A stretch of 64,000 nucleotides of DNA from Marinobacter subterrani (GCF_001045555.1 NZ_LFBU01000001.1:1488001-1552000), one strand, 5' to 3'; positions 46,205 to 56,325 are shown, counted from the first letter of the stretch. The notes: generated by a model from the letters alone, not told the origin. Numbers and translations are program-made.

Positions 46205-47014
46205 TTAACCAAACATCCGGTCGAAGGCCCGCACCAGGCGCCCCCGGGCCAGTTTTTCCCGAGCGTCTGCCACCGGTCGGCAGGTTCCCGCGGCCGCCAG
46301 CAGGAATTGATCCACATGCAGGCTGGCAGAATTCATATCGGTTTCCACCTCCACCGTTACCCCGGGCGTCCACAACTGGCCCCGTTCATTCTGGTGCAAC
46401 GACAGCAACGGAGTGGGCAGACTGAACCGTTCAAGCAACAAGGGCTCGGAGCGCCGGTTGATCAGGGTGACTGGCGTTACCGCTCGCCACGGCCGCTTGG
46501 GCACGGCCTCAAGCACCATCCGCGCATAACTCGTTGAGGAATAGCAAAGCTCCCCTTCCATAGTGTTCCGGCCGACCCAGGTCAGCGAGGGGAGCGCCAG
46601 CGGGACTTCCGCCAACATGGTTTGCCTTTCACCCACACAGACCTTCATCCATACCGGTGTTCCCACATAGATCGTGCAGCGGCCGCCGGCGGGAATCGTC
46701 AGAGGCTGATAGGGGCGGATCACGGTGGGAAGATTGGCGACCGCCGGCACAAAGGTTACCGCCGACGACTGTTTCTCCCGGACAAACCGCTGCAGGGGAA
46801 CGCTGGCAGCGGGTAATGTATGGCCTATGGTTTCCGTCCAACTGGCCGGATCGGTATCCAGCTCCAGGGTTTCCGAACGAATCTGCCACTCCAGATCGAG
46901 CAGCGTCACCCACAGACGGATATGGCCCAGTTGGTGAAACTGGGTCTGACCAGAGGCCAGGGCGTATGGCTGGCCCCAGACGCCGTCACGGCGGTTCTCG
47001 TTATTATTCTCCAT
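46205..47014 (-). CDS. DUF432 family protein
   Basis: 269 residues, soluble, no signal peptide. The pattern RFSLPTPLLSLH and TPVTLINRRSEPLLLERFSLP resembles DUF432 proteins, which in other gammaproteobacteria also sit beside a MscS gene. No catalytic residues can be named. The ATG at 47014 follows a GGGA run; an upstream TTG start is possible. Function unknown, but position in the same run as MscS suggests a link to osmotic adaptation. 24 bases from mscS. Confidence 0.65.
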   Translation of the reverse strand: MENNNENRRDGVWGQPYALASGQTQFHQLGHIRLWVTLLDLEWQIRSETLELDTDPASWTETIGHTLPAASVPLQRFVREKQSSAVTFVPAVANLPTVIRPYQPLTIPAGGRCTIYVGTPVWMKVCVGERQTMLAEVPLALPSLTWVGRNTMEGELCYSSTSYARMVLEAVPKRPWRAVTPVTLINRRSEPLLLERFSLPTPLLSLHQNERGQLWTPGVTVEVETDMNSASLHVDQFLLAAAGTCRPVADAREKLARGRLVRAFDRMFG

Positions 47015-47192
47015 TCCCGGCACAGAACTCCCCAAAGCGCGACGGCCTGAATTGCAGGCAAGGTTGTAGGCAAAGTTGGCTTAACTATAATCCAATCAGC
47101 CACCCCGGGCGAATATCCAAGTCAGTGATTTTATTGAAGCACCGGGATGTAATTACCCCTACGCCCGCTCCTCAGATGACGATGGATTACGG

Positions 47193-48596
47193 ATGACACA
47201 ACTGGTCTGGTTCCGAAACGATCTCCGGCTCGCCGACAACCCGGCCCTCACGGCCGCCTGCGAGAGCACCGAACAGGTCCGGGCCTGTTTTATCCTCACC
47301 CCGGGCCAATGGCAGGTCCACGACTGGTCCCCGGCCCGGGTGCAGTTTGTTATCGCCCACGCCAATGCCCTCGCGGCAGAACTGGCCGGGCTGGGCATAC
47401 CGCTCTGCTTTATCTACGCCGAACGTTTCGAAGACAGCCTCGGGAAACTGGAAAGCCACTGCCGGGAACACGGCATCCAAACGCTGCACTTCAACGAGGA
47501 ATATGGCGTTAACGAACGCAAACGGGACAAGGCCATCAAACACCGCCTTGATGAGCTCGATATCGCCGTTCGCAAATACCGCGACCAGACCGTAGCACCG
47601 GTGGGCGAGATCCTGACCCAACAAAATGAGCCCTATTCCGTCTTTACACCCTTTTCGAGACGCTGGCGCAGCTGGATAGACGAAACCCATCCTGGCCTGT
47701 TCCCGACTCCCACCGCCAGGGGCAATGCGGTTGCCCCGGAAAAGATCGACACCGTTCCAGAGGCCTTTCGAGACGCCCCGGAGCCTCTAGTACCCACCGG
47801 CGAAAACGCCGCCCACGATCAGCTCGAACACTTCCTGGAAAAACGCGGCGGAGCGTACAAGGAAAAACGGGACTTCCCAGCCATCGACGGAACCAGCCTG
47901 ATCTCCCCCTATCTGGCCAACGGCGTTCTGTCCGGCCGGCAATGCCTGATCGCGGCAAGGCAGGCCCAGGGCTCCGGCGGCAACCAGGAGGGCCTGGGAA
48001 CCTGGATCAACGAAATCGCCTGGCGCGACTTCTACATCAACATCCTCTACCACTACCCCCGGGTCAGCATGCACCGAGCCTTCAAACCGGAAACCGAGAA
48101 TCTCGAGTGGAACACCCCCGGCGGCCATTTTGAAGCCTGGAAAACCGGCAACACCGGCGTCCCCATCGTCGACGCCGCCATGCGCCAGCTCAACCAGACC
48201 GGCTGGATGCACAACCGCCTGCGCATGATCACCGCCATGTACCTCACCAAGAACCTGTTCATCGACTGGCGCCTGGGCGAGGCTTACTTCATGTCCCGGC
48301 TGGTGGATGGCTTCCTGGCCTCCAACAACGGCGGCTGGCAATGGAGCGCCTCCACCGGCACCGACGCCGCCCCCTACTTCCGGGTCTTCAACCCGGTCAC
48401 CCAGAGCGAACGCTTCGACCCCAATGGCGACTTCATCCGCCAATGGGTGCCGGAACTGGCCAGGCTGGACAAAAAACGGATTCACGACCCCGGCGCGAAA
48501 GGCGGTGTAATTCCAAAAGGGTATCCCAGACAGATTGTTGATCTTAAGGAAAGCAGAAAAGAGGCCATCGCAAAATTTCAGGCACTTAAAAACTGA
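47193..48596 (+). CDS. phrB: Deoxyribodipyrimidine photolyase (CPD, PhrB type)
   Basis: 467-residue FAD enzyme repairing cyclobutane dimers with blue light. N-terminal antenna domain (QLVWFRNDLRLADNPAL); C-terminal FAD domain with GGEEF-unrelated RDFYINILYHYPRVSMHRAF, FEAWKTGNTGVPIVDAAMRQLNQTGWMHNRLRMITAMYLTKNLFIDWRLGEAYFMSRLVDGFLASNNGGWQWSASTGTDAAPYFRVFNP, the family signature. The ATG at 47193 has a GGATTACGG site upstream. Divergent from DUF432. Identity is certain; photolyase rather than cryptochrome is likely from these motifs. Confidence 0.95.
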   Translation: MTQLVWFRNDLRLADNPALTAACESTEQVRACFILTPGQWQVHDWSPARVQFVIAHANALAAELAGLGIPLCFIYAERFEDSLGKLESHCREHGIQTLHFNEEYGVNERKRDKAIKHRLDELDIAVRKYRDQTVAPVGEILTQQNEPYSVFTPFSRRWRSWIDETHPGLFPTPTARGNAVAPEKIDTVPEAFRDAPEPLVPTGENAAHDQLEHFLEKRGGAYKEKRDFPAIDGTSLISPYLANGVLSGRQCLIAARQAQGSGGNQEGLGTWINEIAWRDFYINILYHYPRVSMHRAFKPETENLEWNTPGGHFEAWKTGNTGVPIVDAAMRQLNQTGWMHNRLRMITAMYLTKNLFIDWRLGEAYFMSRLVDGFLASNNGGWQWSASTGTDAAPYFRVFNPVTQSERFDPNGDFIRQWVPELARLDKKRIHDPGAKGGVIPKGYPRQIVDLKESRKEAIAKFQALKN

Positions 48597-48628
48597 AAAA
48601 GTTTGGACGGCTGACTCAAAACCCGGAA

Positions 48629-48737
48629 GCGGGCTTGGCGATGGTCTGCCCAAAACCCTGCGGAGCCATGGATGGCGGAGCGGAGCCTACAGGGACGTAT
48701 TCACGGCGTGTTTTGGGCAGACCATCGCCAAGCCCGC
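48629..48737. repeat. 109-bp element with perfect 28-bp inverted terminal arms
   Basis: Arms at 48629-48656 and 48710-48737 are perfect reverse complements (start GCGGGCTTGGCGATGG). They flank a 53-base centre with GGAGCCATGGATGGCGGAGC and GGGACGTATTCACGGCG, a sequence type that I recall as a common intergenic repeat in Marinobacter and relatives. It lies between the photolyase and moeB stops (convergent). No transposase is present, so it is either a miniature element or a strong RNA hairpin/terminator. Confidence 0.85.
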
Positions 48738-48748
48738 CGGCACAGAAG

Positions 48749-49495
48749 TCAGACAGAACAAACCGGACAGGACGGATCCCGGGCCAGCTTCATTTCCCGC
48801 CACTGCATCTCCCAGGCATCCAGAATCAGCAACCGCCCGACCAGAGGCGTCCCCACCCCGGAAATCACCTTGATGGCCTCCATAGCCTGGGCCGCCCCGA
48901 TCATTCCCACCAGAGGTGCAATCACCCCCGCCTCCGAACAGGTCAGATCCTCATTGCCCTGCTCCGGATACAGGCAGTGATAACAGGGGCTGTTCTCCTG
49001 CCGGCTGTCATACACCGAAAGCTGCCCCTCGCCCCGTATCGCGGCACCGGACACCAGCGGCACTTTTGCCGCCACACAGGCACGATTCAGCGCAAACCGG
49101 GTCTTGAAATTATCCGTGCAGTCCACCACCAGGCTCGCCTCCTCAACCTGCCGGGCCAGTGCCTGCCCCTCAAGGCGCTGGTTCAAGGCAGTCACCGATA
49201 CCAGCGGATTGATTCGCCGAACATGGTCAGCCAGTTTTTCCGCCTTGTACTCACCCAACTGGCCCTGCTCAAAACCAATCTGGCGCTGAAGGTTGGCCAG
49301 CTCAATGGTGTCGTTATCTACCAGGGTAAGATGGCCAACGCCAGCCGCGCCGAGGTAAAGCGCCACCGGGCAGCCCAGCCCCCCGGCACCGATGACCAGC
49401 ACCCGGGCTGATTTCAGGGCCTCCTGCCCGGCAATGTCGAACCTTGGCAACAGAATCTGCCGGCTGTAGCGCAATAATTCGTCGTCACTGAGCAT
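48749..49495 (-). CDS. moeB: MoeB/ThiF-family adenylyltransferase
   Basis: 248-residue E1-like enzyme that adenylates the C terminus of a small sulfur-carrier protein (MoaD in molybdopterin synthesis). Nucleotide site VLVIGAGGLGCPVALYLGAAGVG (about 34-56), LVDNDTIELANLQRQIGF, and zinc-binding CYHC and CPVC pairs. Start ATG at 49495 (MLSDDELLRYSRQI) has AGGGGG at good distance. Follows prmC by 16 bases. It could serve another carrier such as ThiS; the neighbourhood (prmC-moeB) matches Pseudomonas MoeB. Confidence 0.88.
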   Translation of the reverse strand: MLSDDELLRYSRQILLPRFDIAGQEALKSARVLVIGAGGLGCPVALYLGAAGVGHLTLVDNDTIELANLQRQIGFEQGQLGEYKAEKLADHVRRINPLVSVTALNQRLEGQALARQVEEASLVVDCTDNFKTRFALNRACVAAKVPLVSGAAIRGEGQLSVYDSRQENSPCYHCLYPEQGNEDLTCSEAGVIAPLVGMIGAAQAMEAIKVISGVGTPLVGRLLILDAWEMQWREMKLARDPSCPVCSV

Positions 49496-49511
49496 CTGCA
49501 TCCCCCTGTTA

Positions 49512-50381
49512 TCAAACCGACCGGTTACCGGGGCCAGACTGGCCCCACTGCCCAAGGGTCATCCGGTCACGACCACCATAGTCCTGCAAGCCCTGCACAT
49601 TGGCAAACCCCCGGTCACGGAATAGCAATGCGACCGGTTCTGCCTGGTCAAACCCATGCTCCACCAACAACCAGCCACCCTCAACCAGCCAGTCCGGCGC
49701 CTGTTCCACAATCAACCGGAGATCATCCAGGCCATCTCGGCCGGAGACCAGGGCCGAGGCCGGCTCGAAGCGCACATCGCCCTCGGCCAGGTGGTGGTCA
49801 TTGTCCGGTATATAGGGTGGATTGGAGACAATCAGATCAAAACGGGCGGTTTCCAGCTGCGAGAACCAGGAACTCTTGACCACCGACACCGGCAACCCCA
49901 GCGATGCGGCATTCTCACGCGCCAGCGCCACGGCCTCATCCACCGCATCGCACGCCGTTACCCGCCAGCCCGGGTGTTCACTGGCAAGTGCCAGGGCGAT
50001 GGCACCGGTGCCGGTCCCCAGATCGAGAACGCTGGCCCGCTCCGGCAAGGGTAAACCCAGGGCGGTCTCCACCAGGCACTCGGTATCCGGGCGGGGAATC
50101 AGGGTGGCAGCACTCACTTTCAGTGCCAGTGACCAGAACGCCTGTTCCCCGAGCAGGTAGGCCACCGGCGTGCCGGCAACGCGTTCGGCCACCAGCCTCT
50201 CGAAGGCCTCGGCCTGCGATTCGGTGACTTCACGCTCCGGCCAGGCCCGGAAGCTGGTTCGGCTGAGCCCGGTAATGTGGCTCAGCAGCAGCTCGGCGTC
50301 CAGTCTCGGAGAATCGCTGCCAATGCGGGCAGAGGCCTCAGTCAGAAGGGCCTCACAAGTCAGTGAGGGTTTACTGGTCAT
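49512..50381 (-). CDS. prmC: Peptide chain release factor N5-glutamine methyltransferase PrmC
   Basis: 289 residues. Methylates the Gln of the GGQ loop in RF1 and RF2. SAM site [16 protein letters not shown] and the catalytic NPPY in [11 protein letters not shown], with the N-terminal helical domain before. The ATG at 50381 overlaps the prfA end by 11 bases; upstream in-frame codons belong to prfA sequence. Genes hemA-prfA-prmC-moeB form one operon. Confidence 0.95.
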   Translation of the reverse strand: MTSKPSLTCEALLTEASARIGSDSPRLDAELLLSHITGLSRTSFRAWPEREVTESQAEAFERLVAERVAGTPVAYLLGEQAFWSLALKVSAATLIPRPDTECLVETALGLPLPERASVLDLGTGTGAIALALASEHPGWRVTACDAVDEAVALARENAASLGLPVSVVKSSWFSQLETARFDLIVSNPPYIPDNDHHLAEGDVRFEPASALVSGRDGLDDLRLIVEQAPDWLVEGGWLLVEHGFDQAEPVALLFRDRGFANVQGLQDYGGRDRMTLGQWGQSGPGNRSV

Positions 50382-51459
50382 CGGCAAGGGCGGCGAGGAG
50401 CTCCGCCTGGTGCTCCTGCTGCAGCGGCACAACCACGGCATCGAGATCGCCGGCAATGACTTCGTCGAGCTTGTAGAGCGTCAGGTTGATACGGTGGTCA
50501 GTCACCCGCCCCTGGGGGAAATTGTAGGTGCGAATGCGCTCGGAACGATCCCCGCTGCCAACCAGGCTCTTGCGGGTTTCCGCCATGGATTTCTGCTGCC
50601 GCTCGGTCTCGGCATTCTGCAACCTCGAGGCCAGAAGGCTCATGGCCTTGGCCCGGTTCTTGTGCTGCGAACGCTCTTCCTGGCACTCCACCACTATGCC
50701 GGTGGGCAGATGGGTAATACGAATGGCGGAATCCGTCTTGTTAACATGCTGGCCGCCGGCCCCCGAAGACCGGAAGGTATCCACCCGAAGATCCGCCTTG
50801 TTGATCTCGATGGCCTCGGCTTCATCGGCTTCCGGCATTACCGCGACAGTGCAGGCCGAGGTATGGATACGACCCTGGGATTCGGTTTCCGGAACGCGCT
50901 GCACCCGGTGGGCGCCGGATTCAAATTTCAAGGCCCCGTAGACGCCTTCACCGGCCACCCGGGCAATCAGCTCCTTGTAGCCGCCATGCTCACCTTCGCT
51001 CTCGCTCAGCACCTCAACCTGCCAGCGGCGGCGCTCGGCGTAGCGCGCATACATCCTGAACAGATCCCCGGCAAAAATGGCGGCCTCGTCGCCACCGGTG
51101 CCGGCGCGGATCTCGAGAAACACGTTCTTGCCGTCGTTCGGGTCTTTTGGCAGCATCAGGCGCTGGAGTTCCTCGTCCAGCTCCTCGTTTTTCTGCTGCG
51201 CCAGCTCCATCTCTTCCTTGGCCATATCGCGCATGTCGGCATCACCATCCTTCGCCAACTCCCGGGCAGCCTCGATATCATCGAGCGACTCCCGCCAGGC
51301 CTGGAAGCAATGAACAATGGGCTCGATCTCGGCAAACTCCCGGGAAAGGTCCCTGAATTTGTCCTGCTGCGAGATAATCGAAGAATCACTGAGCAAAGCG
51401 CTGACTTCCTCGAAGCGGTCTGTCAGCTGCTCGAGGCGGGATTGAATCGAAGGTTTCAT
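50371..51459 (-). CDS. prfA: Peptide chain release factor 1
   Basis: 362 residues. Reads UAA and UAG. The codon-recognition tripeptide is P-E-T in [17 protein letters not shown] and the catalytic GGQ is in [17 protein letters not shown]. All expected domains are present. Its ATG overlaps the hemA stop by 4 bases; it overlaps prmC by 11. Relevant to the amber codon noted in the phage gene at the right end, which this factor would terminate. Confidence 0.97.
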   Translation of the reverse strand: MKPSIQSRLEQLTDRFEEVSALLSDSSIISQQDKFRDLSREFAEIEPIVHCFQAWRESLDDIEAARELAKDGDADMRDMAKEEMELAQQKNEELDEELQRLMLPKDPNDGKNVFLEIRAGTGGDEAAIFAGDLFRMYARYAERRRWQVEVLSESEGEHGGYKELIARVAGEGVYGALKFESGAHRVQRVPETESQGRIHTSACTVAVMPEADEAEAIEINKADLRVDTFRSSGAGGQHVNKTDSAIRITHLPTGIVVECQEERSQHKNRAKAMSLLASRLQNAETERQQKSMAETRKSLVGSGDRSERIRTYNFPQGRVTDHRINLTLYKLDEVIAGDLDAVVVPLQQEHQAELLAALADDQ

Positions 51460-52745
51460 AGTTTTTCCGGGGTCGTCGTCGCGTCCGCGTCCAGTGCATC
51501 CAGCTGGTGCAACTCACGCAGCCACTCTGTCACCTCGGTGCGACCTTCTGTGGTGGCCTTGCGAACCTGAACAGAAGGCTCATGCAGGAGTTTGTTGGTA
51601 AGACCCCGGGCCATGCCACGCAGCACTGTCTCAGGGTCAGCGCCATTGCGCAGGGCGCGCAGGGCTTTTTCGGTCTCGGCATCACGCAGGAGCTCGGCGC
51701 GCTGACGGAACTGTTTGAGTGTAGACACCGCATCCAGAGCTCTCAGCTGGCTCAGGAAATCCTGAACCCCCGCGACCACAAGATTCTCCGCTTCCCGGGC
51801 AGCGCCCTCGCGGGAACGGATGTTTTCTTCGATCACCTGGCGCAGGTCATCAACGGTGTACAGGTAGACATCGGCCAGCGAGGCCACCTCCGGCTCGATA
51901 TCCCGGGGCACCGCGATATCCACCATGAAATAGGGCCGGTGCTTGCGCTGCTTCAGGGCACGCTCAACGGCGCCCTTGCCAAGAATCGGCAGCGGGCTCG
52001 CGGTGGAGGAGATAATAATGTCGACATCCGCCAGGTGTTGTGGAATATCGGAAAGAATAATGCCCTTGCCACCCCGGGACTCGGCCAGTGCCTGGGCCCG
52101 CTCCAGGGTGCGGTTGGCCACCAGGAAATCTTTCACGCCGGCGTCCGCCAGATGCCGGGCCACCAGCTCAATGGTCTTGCCGGCCCCGATCAGCAATGCC
52201 TTGTTACGGGACATGTCGGCAAAAATATGGTGCGCCATGCTCACCGCGGCATAGGCAACGGAAACGGGGTTCTCACCAATGGCGGTCTGGGTGCGCACCC
52301 GCTTTGCCACTGAAAAGGTGTGCTCAAACAAACGGGACAGGAAGGCACCGCTGGCGCCGTGCTCCCGGGCCAGCACGTAGGCGTCCTTGAGCTGGCCAAG
52401 AATCTGCGGCTCGCCAAGCACCATGGAATCCAGGCCGGCAGCCACACGCATCATATGGCGCACGGCATCACCGTCACGATGCAGGTAAAGGGCCTGTTCC
52501 AGCTCGGCTACATCCATGTCATGAAAGCCGGCAAGCCAGCGAAGCACCATGGGGACGCAGTCATCATCGCCCGCCAGATAGAGTTCGGTACGGTTGCAGG
52601 TGGAGAGAATGGCCGCCTCACTGGCACCGGACGTAGCCCGGAGCTCGGCAAACGCCTCGGCCATGCGCTCGGGCGTGAACGCCACCCGCTCCCGTAATTC
52701 AACGGGGGCCGTGCGATGATTGATTCCCAGCGTTACCAGTGCCAT
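51456..52745 (-). CDS. hemA: Glutamyl-tRNA reductase
   Basis: First step of the C5 route to 5-aminolevulinate and heme. 429 residues. Catalytic Cys in [11 protein letters not shown] (about 49-59), the NADPH-binding Rossmann segment [17 protein letters not shown], and the C-terminal dimerisation helix domain. The ATG at 52745 is the family start ([11 protein letters not shown]); the frame is open 16 codons further. Divergent from the TPR lipoprotein gene across 248 bases, as in Pseudomonas. Confidence 0.96.
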   Translation of the reverse strand: MALVTLGINHRTAPVELRERVAFTPERMAEAFAELRATSGASEAAILSTCNRTELYLAGDDDCVPMVLRWLAGFHDMDVAELEQALYLHRDGDAVRHMMRVAAGLDSMVLGEPQILGQLKDAYVLAREHGASGAFLSRLFEHTFSVAKRVRTQTAIGENPVSVAYAAVSMAHHIFADMSRNKALLIGAGKTIELVARHLADAGVKDFLVANRTLERAQALAESRGGKGIILSDIPQHLADVDIIISSTASPLPILGKGAVERALKQRKHRPYFMVDIAVPRDIEPEVASLADVYLYTVDDLRQVIEENIRSREGAAREAENLVVAGVQDFLSQLRALDAVSTLKQFRQRAELLRDAETEKALRALRNGADPETVLRGMARGLTNKLLHEPSVQVRKATTEGRTEVTEWLRELHQLDALDADATTTPEKL

Positions 52746-52993
52746 TTCGTTGTTACACAACCTTCTGCCGATGAGCGGTGCAAATACGCGCAATTACCAG
52801 CCATTTTAACGGCCAGAGGCCCGGGCTGCCACCCAAAACCGCTGCGGCTTCGGCAAGTGCGGACGGGTTGGGCAAGATCAGGCGCTTATGCCATTATAGG
52901 GTCTCGGCTGCTGCCGGAACCCGATCTACCTCAAGAAAAGGGGCTGGAGCGTGGTTATTTCTGATGCGTTTTCGACATATCATGGGAAGTTGC

Positions 52994-54739
52994 ATGCACA
53001 AATCCGTACCGTTTCTGGCTACCTGCCTGCTTGGCCTGACACTGACAGGCTGCGCCAGCTTCACCGGCACCAGCGAAATGCCCGCCCCCAAAGAAGCCGC
53101 CACGACGGAGAAGAAACCAGAGACACAGACTCCGATTGAATACGCCGACTTCGAGCCGGAAACACTGTACCTGCTGCTGTCCGCGGAAATCGCCGCCCAG
53201 CGGGGCCGTTACGACATTACGTTGGTGAATTACCTCAAGGCCGCCAAACAGTCCCGGGATCAGGGCGTGATCGAACGCGCCATGCGAATCGCCCAGTCCC
53301 TGAATGGCGACAATGCCCAGCGGCAGCTGGCCGAACTCTGGCTGGAGGTCGACCCCAACAACCTGCAGGCGCACCGGATTTCCGCGATCCAGGCGGTAAA
53401 GGGCAGCGATCTCAAGACTGCCATCTATCACATGGAGCAGATCATGGAGCAAGGGGGCGATGCCGATTTCGACAGCCTTGCCGCCATGGCCTCCAACCTG
53501 CCTCCGGAGCAGCAGCAGGAACTGCTGGCTTTATATGAAGAGATGGCCCAACGCCACCCCGACAGTCCCGAGCTTGGTTACAGCATCGCCCTGCTGCTCA
53601 AGGTTACAGGGCAGCCGGAGCAGGCCCTTGACCGGCTCGAGCCGCTGCTGGAAGAGAACCCCAACTTCCAGCCCGCAATAGTTCTCAAGGGCGACCTGCT
53701 TTACCAGACCGGCAAAAAAGGCCGCGCCCTCGACTACCTCATGGCCAATACCCGGCGCTTTCCCGACAACCGGCAGTTGGGCACCCTCTATGGGCGGATG
53801 CTGATTAACGAAGGTGAACTGCAGGCCGCCCAGGACGAATTCAGCCGCCTGGTACAGCAGCACCCGGATATCCCGGGCCTCCGGCTGTCCCACGCGCTGG
53901 TGGCACTGGAAAACGGCCAGACAGACCTGGCAAAAGAAGAGCTGACCCGGCTGTCCGAGCGGGGCCACCACACCAGCGAAGCCAACTATTACCTGGGCCG
54001 CATTGCAGACCAGGCCGGCAACACCGAACAGGCCATTGGGTACTACCAGAGCGTCGAAGAGGGCAATTACTACTTTCCCGCACTGGCCCGTGCCAGTTCG
54101 CTGCTGGCAGAAAACGGCCAACTCGATGACGCCATTGACAGAATCCGGAGGCTCCGGGATGCCAACCCGAGGCAGTCGGAAAACTTCTGGCTGCTGGAGG
54201 TAAACCTGCTTCTGGACGAAGGGCAGCAGCAGGAGGCCCTGAGCACTGCAACCGAAGCCCTGGCGGAACATCCGGACAATATCGAGATCCGCTATGCCCG
54301 GGCCATGCTTTACGACACGCTGGATCATCCGGCCAAGGCCGAAGCGGACCTCAGGCAGATTATTGAACAGGACCCTGAAAACGCCGTCGCGCTGAATGCC
54401 CTCGGCTATATTCTGACCACCCGAACCGACCGGCTCCAGGAAGCCCGCCGTTACATCGAAAGGGCACTGGCACTGGACCCGGAAAACCCGGCGATTCTCG
54501 ACAGCATGGGCTGGGTGTTGTTTCTTGAGGGCCAGATCCAGCCCGCACTGAAGTATCTGTCCCGCGCCTGGGCCGCCTATCCGGACCCGGAAGTGGCGGC
54601 CCATTACGGCGAAGCCCTCTGGATGAATGGCGCCGAGGAACAGGCCCGAATCATCTGGCAGAAAGGCCTGGACCAGGATCCGGATCATGAAATTCTTAAC
54701 GAAACCATTGACCGGTTGACGAACGGTGGTGTGCAGTAA
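52994..54739 (+). CDS. TPR-repeat lipoprotein
   Basis: 581 residues. Lipoprotein signal peptide CLLGLTLTGCASF with lipobox LTGC (Cys near residue 19), then a long array of TPR helices (for example YLKAAKQSRDQGVIERAMRIAQ, EQALDRLEPLLEENPNFQPA and EAEADLRQIIEQDPENAVALNALGYIL). TPR lipoproteins may bind outer-membrane partners. The homologue sits beside hemA and lolB in Pseudomonas. Start ATG 52994 with GGGAAG upstream; the frame is open 72 codons further. Its TAA overlaps the lolB ATG by one base. Specific role unproven. Confidence 0.87.
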   Translation: MHKSVPFLATCLLGLTLTGCASFTGTSEMPAPKEAATTEKKPETQTPIEYADFEPETLYLLLSAEIAAQRGRYDITLVNYLKAAKQSRDQGVIERAMRIAQSLNGDNAQRQLAELWLEVDPNNLQAHRISAIQAVKGSDLKTAIYHMEQIMEQGGDADFDSLAAMASNLPPEQQQELLALYEEMAQRHPDSPELGYSIALLLKVTGQPEQALDRLEPLLEENPNFQPAIVLKGDLLYQTGKKGRALDYLMANTRRFPDNRQLGTLYGRMLINEGELQAAQDEFSRLVQQHPDIPGLRLSHALVALENGQTDLAKEELTRLSERGHHTSEANYYLGRIADQAGNTEQAIGYYQSVEEGNYYFPALARASSLLAENGQLDDAIDRIRRLRDANPRQSENFWLLEVNLLLDEGQQQEALSTATEALAEHPDNIEIRYARAMLYDTLDHPAKAEADLRQIIEQDPENAVALNALGYILTTRTDRLQEARRYIERALALDPENPAILDSMGWVLFLEGQIQPALKYLSRAWAAYPDPEVAAHYGEALWMNGAEEQARIIWQKGLDQDPDHEILNETIDRLTNGGVQ

Positions 54740-55371
54740 TGAAACTTGCGCGGACCCTGGCTGCATGCCTCATGCTCGCCACCCTAGGCGCCTGCACCAG
54801 CATTCAGGTCGAACCCCTGCCGGAGGGGATGACAGACCAGCCGCCTGAGAACTGGACGACCCGATCGGCCAGTCTCGGGCAACTTGATCACTGGACGCTC
54901 TCGGGCAAGCTGGCCGTCCGCCAGCCATCGGACAGCGGCACCGCCATCATCAACCACTGGATCCAGGACGGCGAAGCCTATGATCTGGCACTGTCCTCGT
55001 CTTTCCTGGGCATGGGCAGCACCAGGCTCAAAGGCGTTCCCGGGTTCATCGAGCTGACCCTGCCCAACGGGGAGACCTACCGCTCCGGCGACCCGGAGTC
55101 TCTGGTGAAAGCGGCCACCGGCTGGCAACTGCCCCTGGACAATCTGGCCTGGTGGATCCGCGGCCTGCCCTCACCCGGCAGCGATTATCGCCTGCTGTTT
55201 GATGAACAGGGCAGCCTGGCGATCATCCGGCAAAACGGCTGGGAGATTCGCTACGACCGCTGGCACGAGTTTCTTGCCAGCTATCCGGCACTGCCCGCCC
55301 GCATCACGGCCCTGAAAAACGACAAAAGGGTACGGCTGGTGGTGAGCAACTGGCAGGAGCTGCGGCCGTGA
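54739..55371 (+). CDS. lolB: Outer-membrane lipoprotein receptor LolB
   Basis: 210-residue lipoprotein that takes lipoproteins from LolA and inserts them in the outer membrane. Signal peptide with lipobox LGAC (ACLMLATLGAC), and the LolB region DHWTLSGKLAVRQPSDSGTAI, GMGSTRLKGVPGFIELTLPNGETY and LPLDNLAWWIRGLP. Start overlaps the TPR gene stop (TAATG). Stop overlaps ispE start by 4 bases (GTGA). Essential in many Gram-negatives. Confidence 0.95.
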   Translation: MKLARTLAACLMLATLGACTSIQVEPLPEGMTDQPPENWTTRSASLGQLDHWTLSGKLAVRQPSDSGTAIINHWIQDGEAYDLALSSSFLGMGSTRLKGVPGFIELTLPNGETYRSGDPESLVKAATGWQLPLDNLAWWIRGLPSPGSDYRLLFDEQGSLAIIRQNGWEIRYDRWHEFLASYPALPARITALKNDKRVRLVVSNWQELRP

Positions 55372-56231
55372 GTCCCGGCATCAGCCTGCCGTCACCGGCC
55401 AAGCTGAATCTGTTCCTGCACATTGTCGGCCGCCGGCCAGACGGCTACCACGAGCTGCAGACCCTGTTCCAGTTTCTGGAATACGGCGATGAGCTCAGCT
55501 TCACCCTGACCCCCGATCAGCCCGGCGTAAGACTTGCCAGCTCCATCCCGAACGTCCCCGATAACGACAACCTGGTCATCCGCGCCGCCAAAGCCCTGAT
55601 GACACTCAGCGACAAAGGGCTGCCTGGGGTCACCATCACCATCGACAAGCGACTGCCCATGGGCGGAGGCCTCGGGGGCGGCAGCTCCAACGCCGCAACC
55701 ACTCTGCTTGGGCTGAACCACCTTTGGAACCTGGGCCTCAGCAACGATGAACTGGCCGGTATCGGCCTGACCCTGGGCGCCGACGTGCCGGTATTTGTGC
55801 GCGGCCACGCGGCCTTTGGTGAAGGGGTTGGCGAAAAGCTGACCAACGCCAATCCACCGCAAGACTGGTTCGTGGTGATCAAGCCTGCCTGTAACCTGAA
55901 CACTGGCAAGATTTTTTCCGAGCAAGGGTTGACAAGGAACACCCCGAGAATCAAAATAGCGCCCGCTTTTGAGGGAGACGCCTCGAGGTACCGAAACGAC
56001 TGTGAGGGTGTAGTTCGCAAACTGTATCCTGAGGTTAACCAGAGCCTGGAATGGCTTTCAAAATTCGGACCTGCAAGATTAACCGGAACCGGGGCTTGCA
56101 TATTTGGACGTTTCCCGACAGAATCCGCAGCCCGGATCATCTGGGAAAGCAAACCCTCCGGCGTCACGGGGTTCGTAGCTAAAGGGGTGAACATCTCACC
56201 TCTACACAAAAAGCTAGCTGAGCTGAAATGA
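55368..56231 (+). CDS. ispE: 4-diphosphocytidyl-2-C-methyl-D-erythritol kinase
   Basis: 287-residue GHMP kinase of the MEP isoprenoid pathway. N-terminal [32 protein letters not shown] loop [22 protein letters not shown], and C-terminal [16 protein letters not shown] motif, all intact. GTG start overlapping lolB by 4 bases. From codon 188 onward codon use changes: AGG, ATA, TTA and CTA appear, which the first 187 codons do not use. tRNA-Gln follows 19 bases after the stop. Confidence 0.95.
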   Translation: MSPGISLPSPAKLNLFLHIVGRRPDGYHELQTLFQFLEYGDELSFTLTPDQPGVRLASSIPNVPDNDNLVIRAAKALMTLSDKGLPGVTITIDKRLPMGGGLGGGSSNAATTLLGLNHLWNLGLSNDELAGIGLTLGADVPVFVRGHAAFGEGVGEKLTNANPPQDWFVVIKPACNLNTGKIFSEQGLTRNTPRIKIAPAFEGDASRYRNDCEGVVRKLYPEVNQSLEWLSKFGPARLTGTGACIFGRFPTESAARIIWESKPSGVTGFVAKGVNISPLHKKLAELK

Positions 56232-56250
56232 TGCCAAAAAAGCACGATAC

Positions 56251-56325
56251 TGGGGTGTCGCCAAGTGGTAAGGCAACGGGTTTTGATCCCGTCATGCGCA
56301 GGTTCGAATCCTGCCACCCCAGCCA
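56251..56325 (+). tRNA. tRNA-Gln (anticodon TTG)
   Basis: 75 bases including CCA. Acceptor stem TGGGGTG/CACCCCA, D arm, anticodon stem-loop ACGGG-TTTTGAT-CCCGT with TTG, and T arm GCAGG-TTCGAAT-CCTGC. The encoded 3' CCA is present. It lies between ispE and prs, the order known in Pseudomonas. Confidence 0.97.

Noticed and set aside
50170..51570. 466-codon plus-strand frame opposite prmC and prfA
   Set aside because: Prm C and release factor 1 on the minus strand are certain; no signature in the antisense frame.
55929..55957. TTGACA-N17-CAAAAT inside ispE as a promoter for tRNA-Gln
   Set aside because: Good match, but it falls in the AT-richer mosaic segment where such matches are expected by chance, and tRNA-Gln is 290 bases away.
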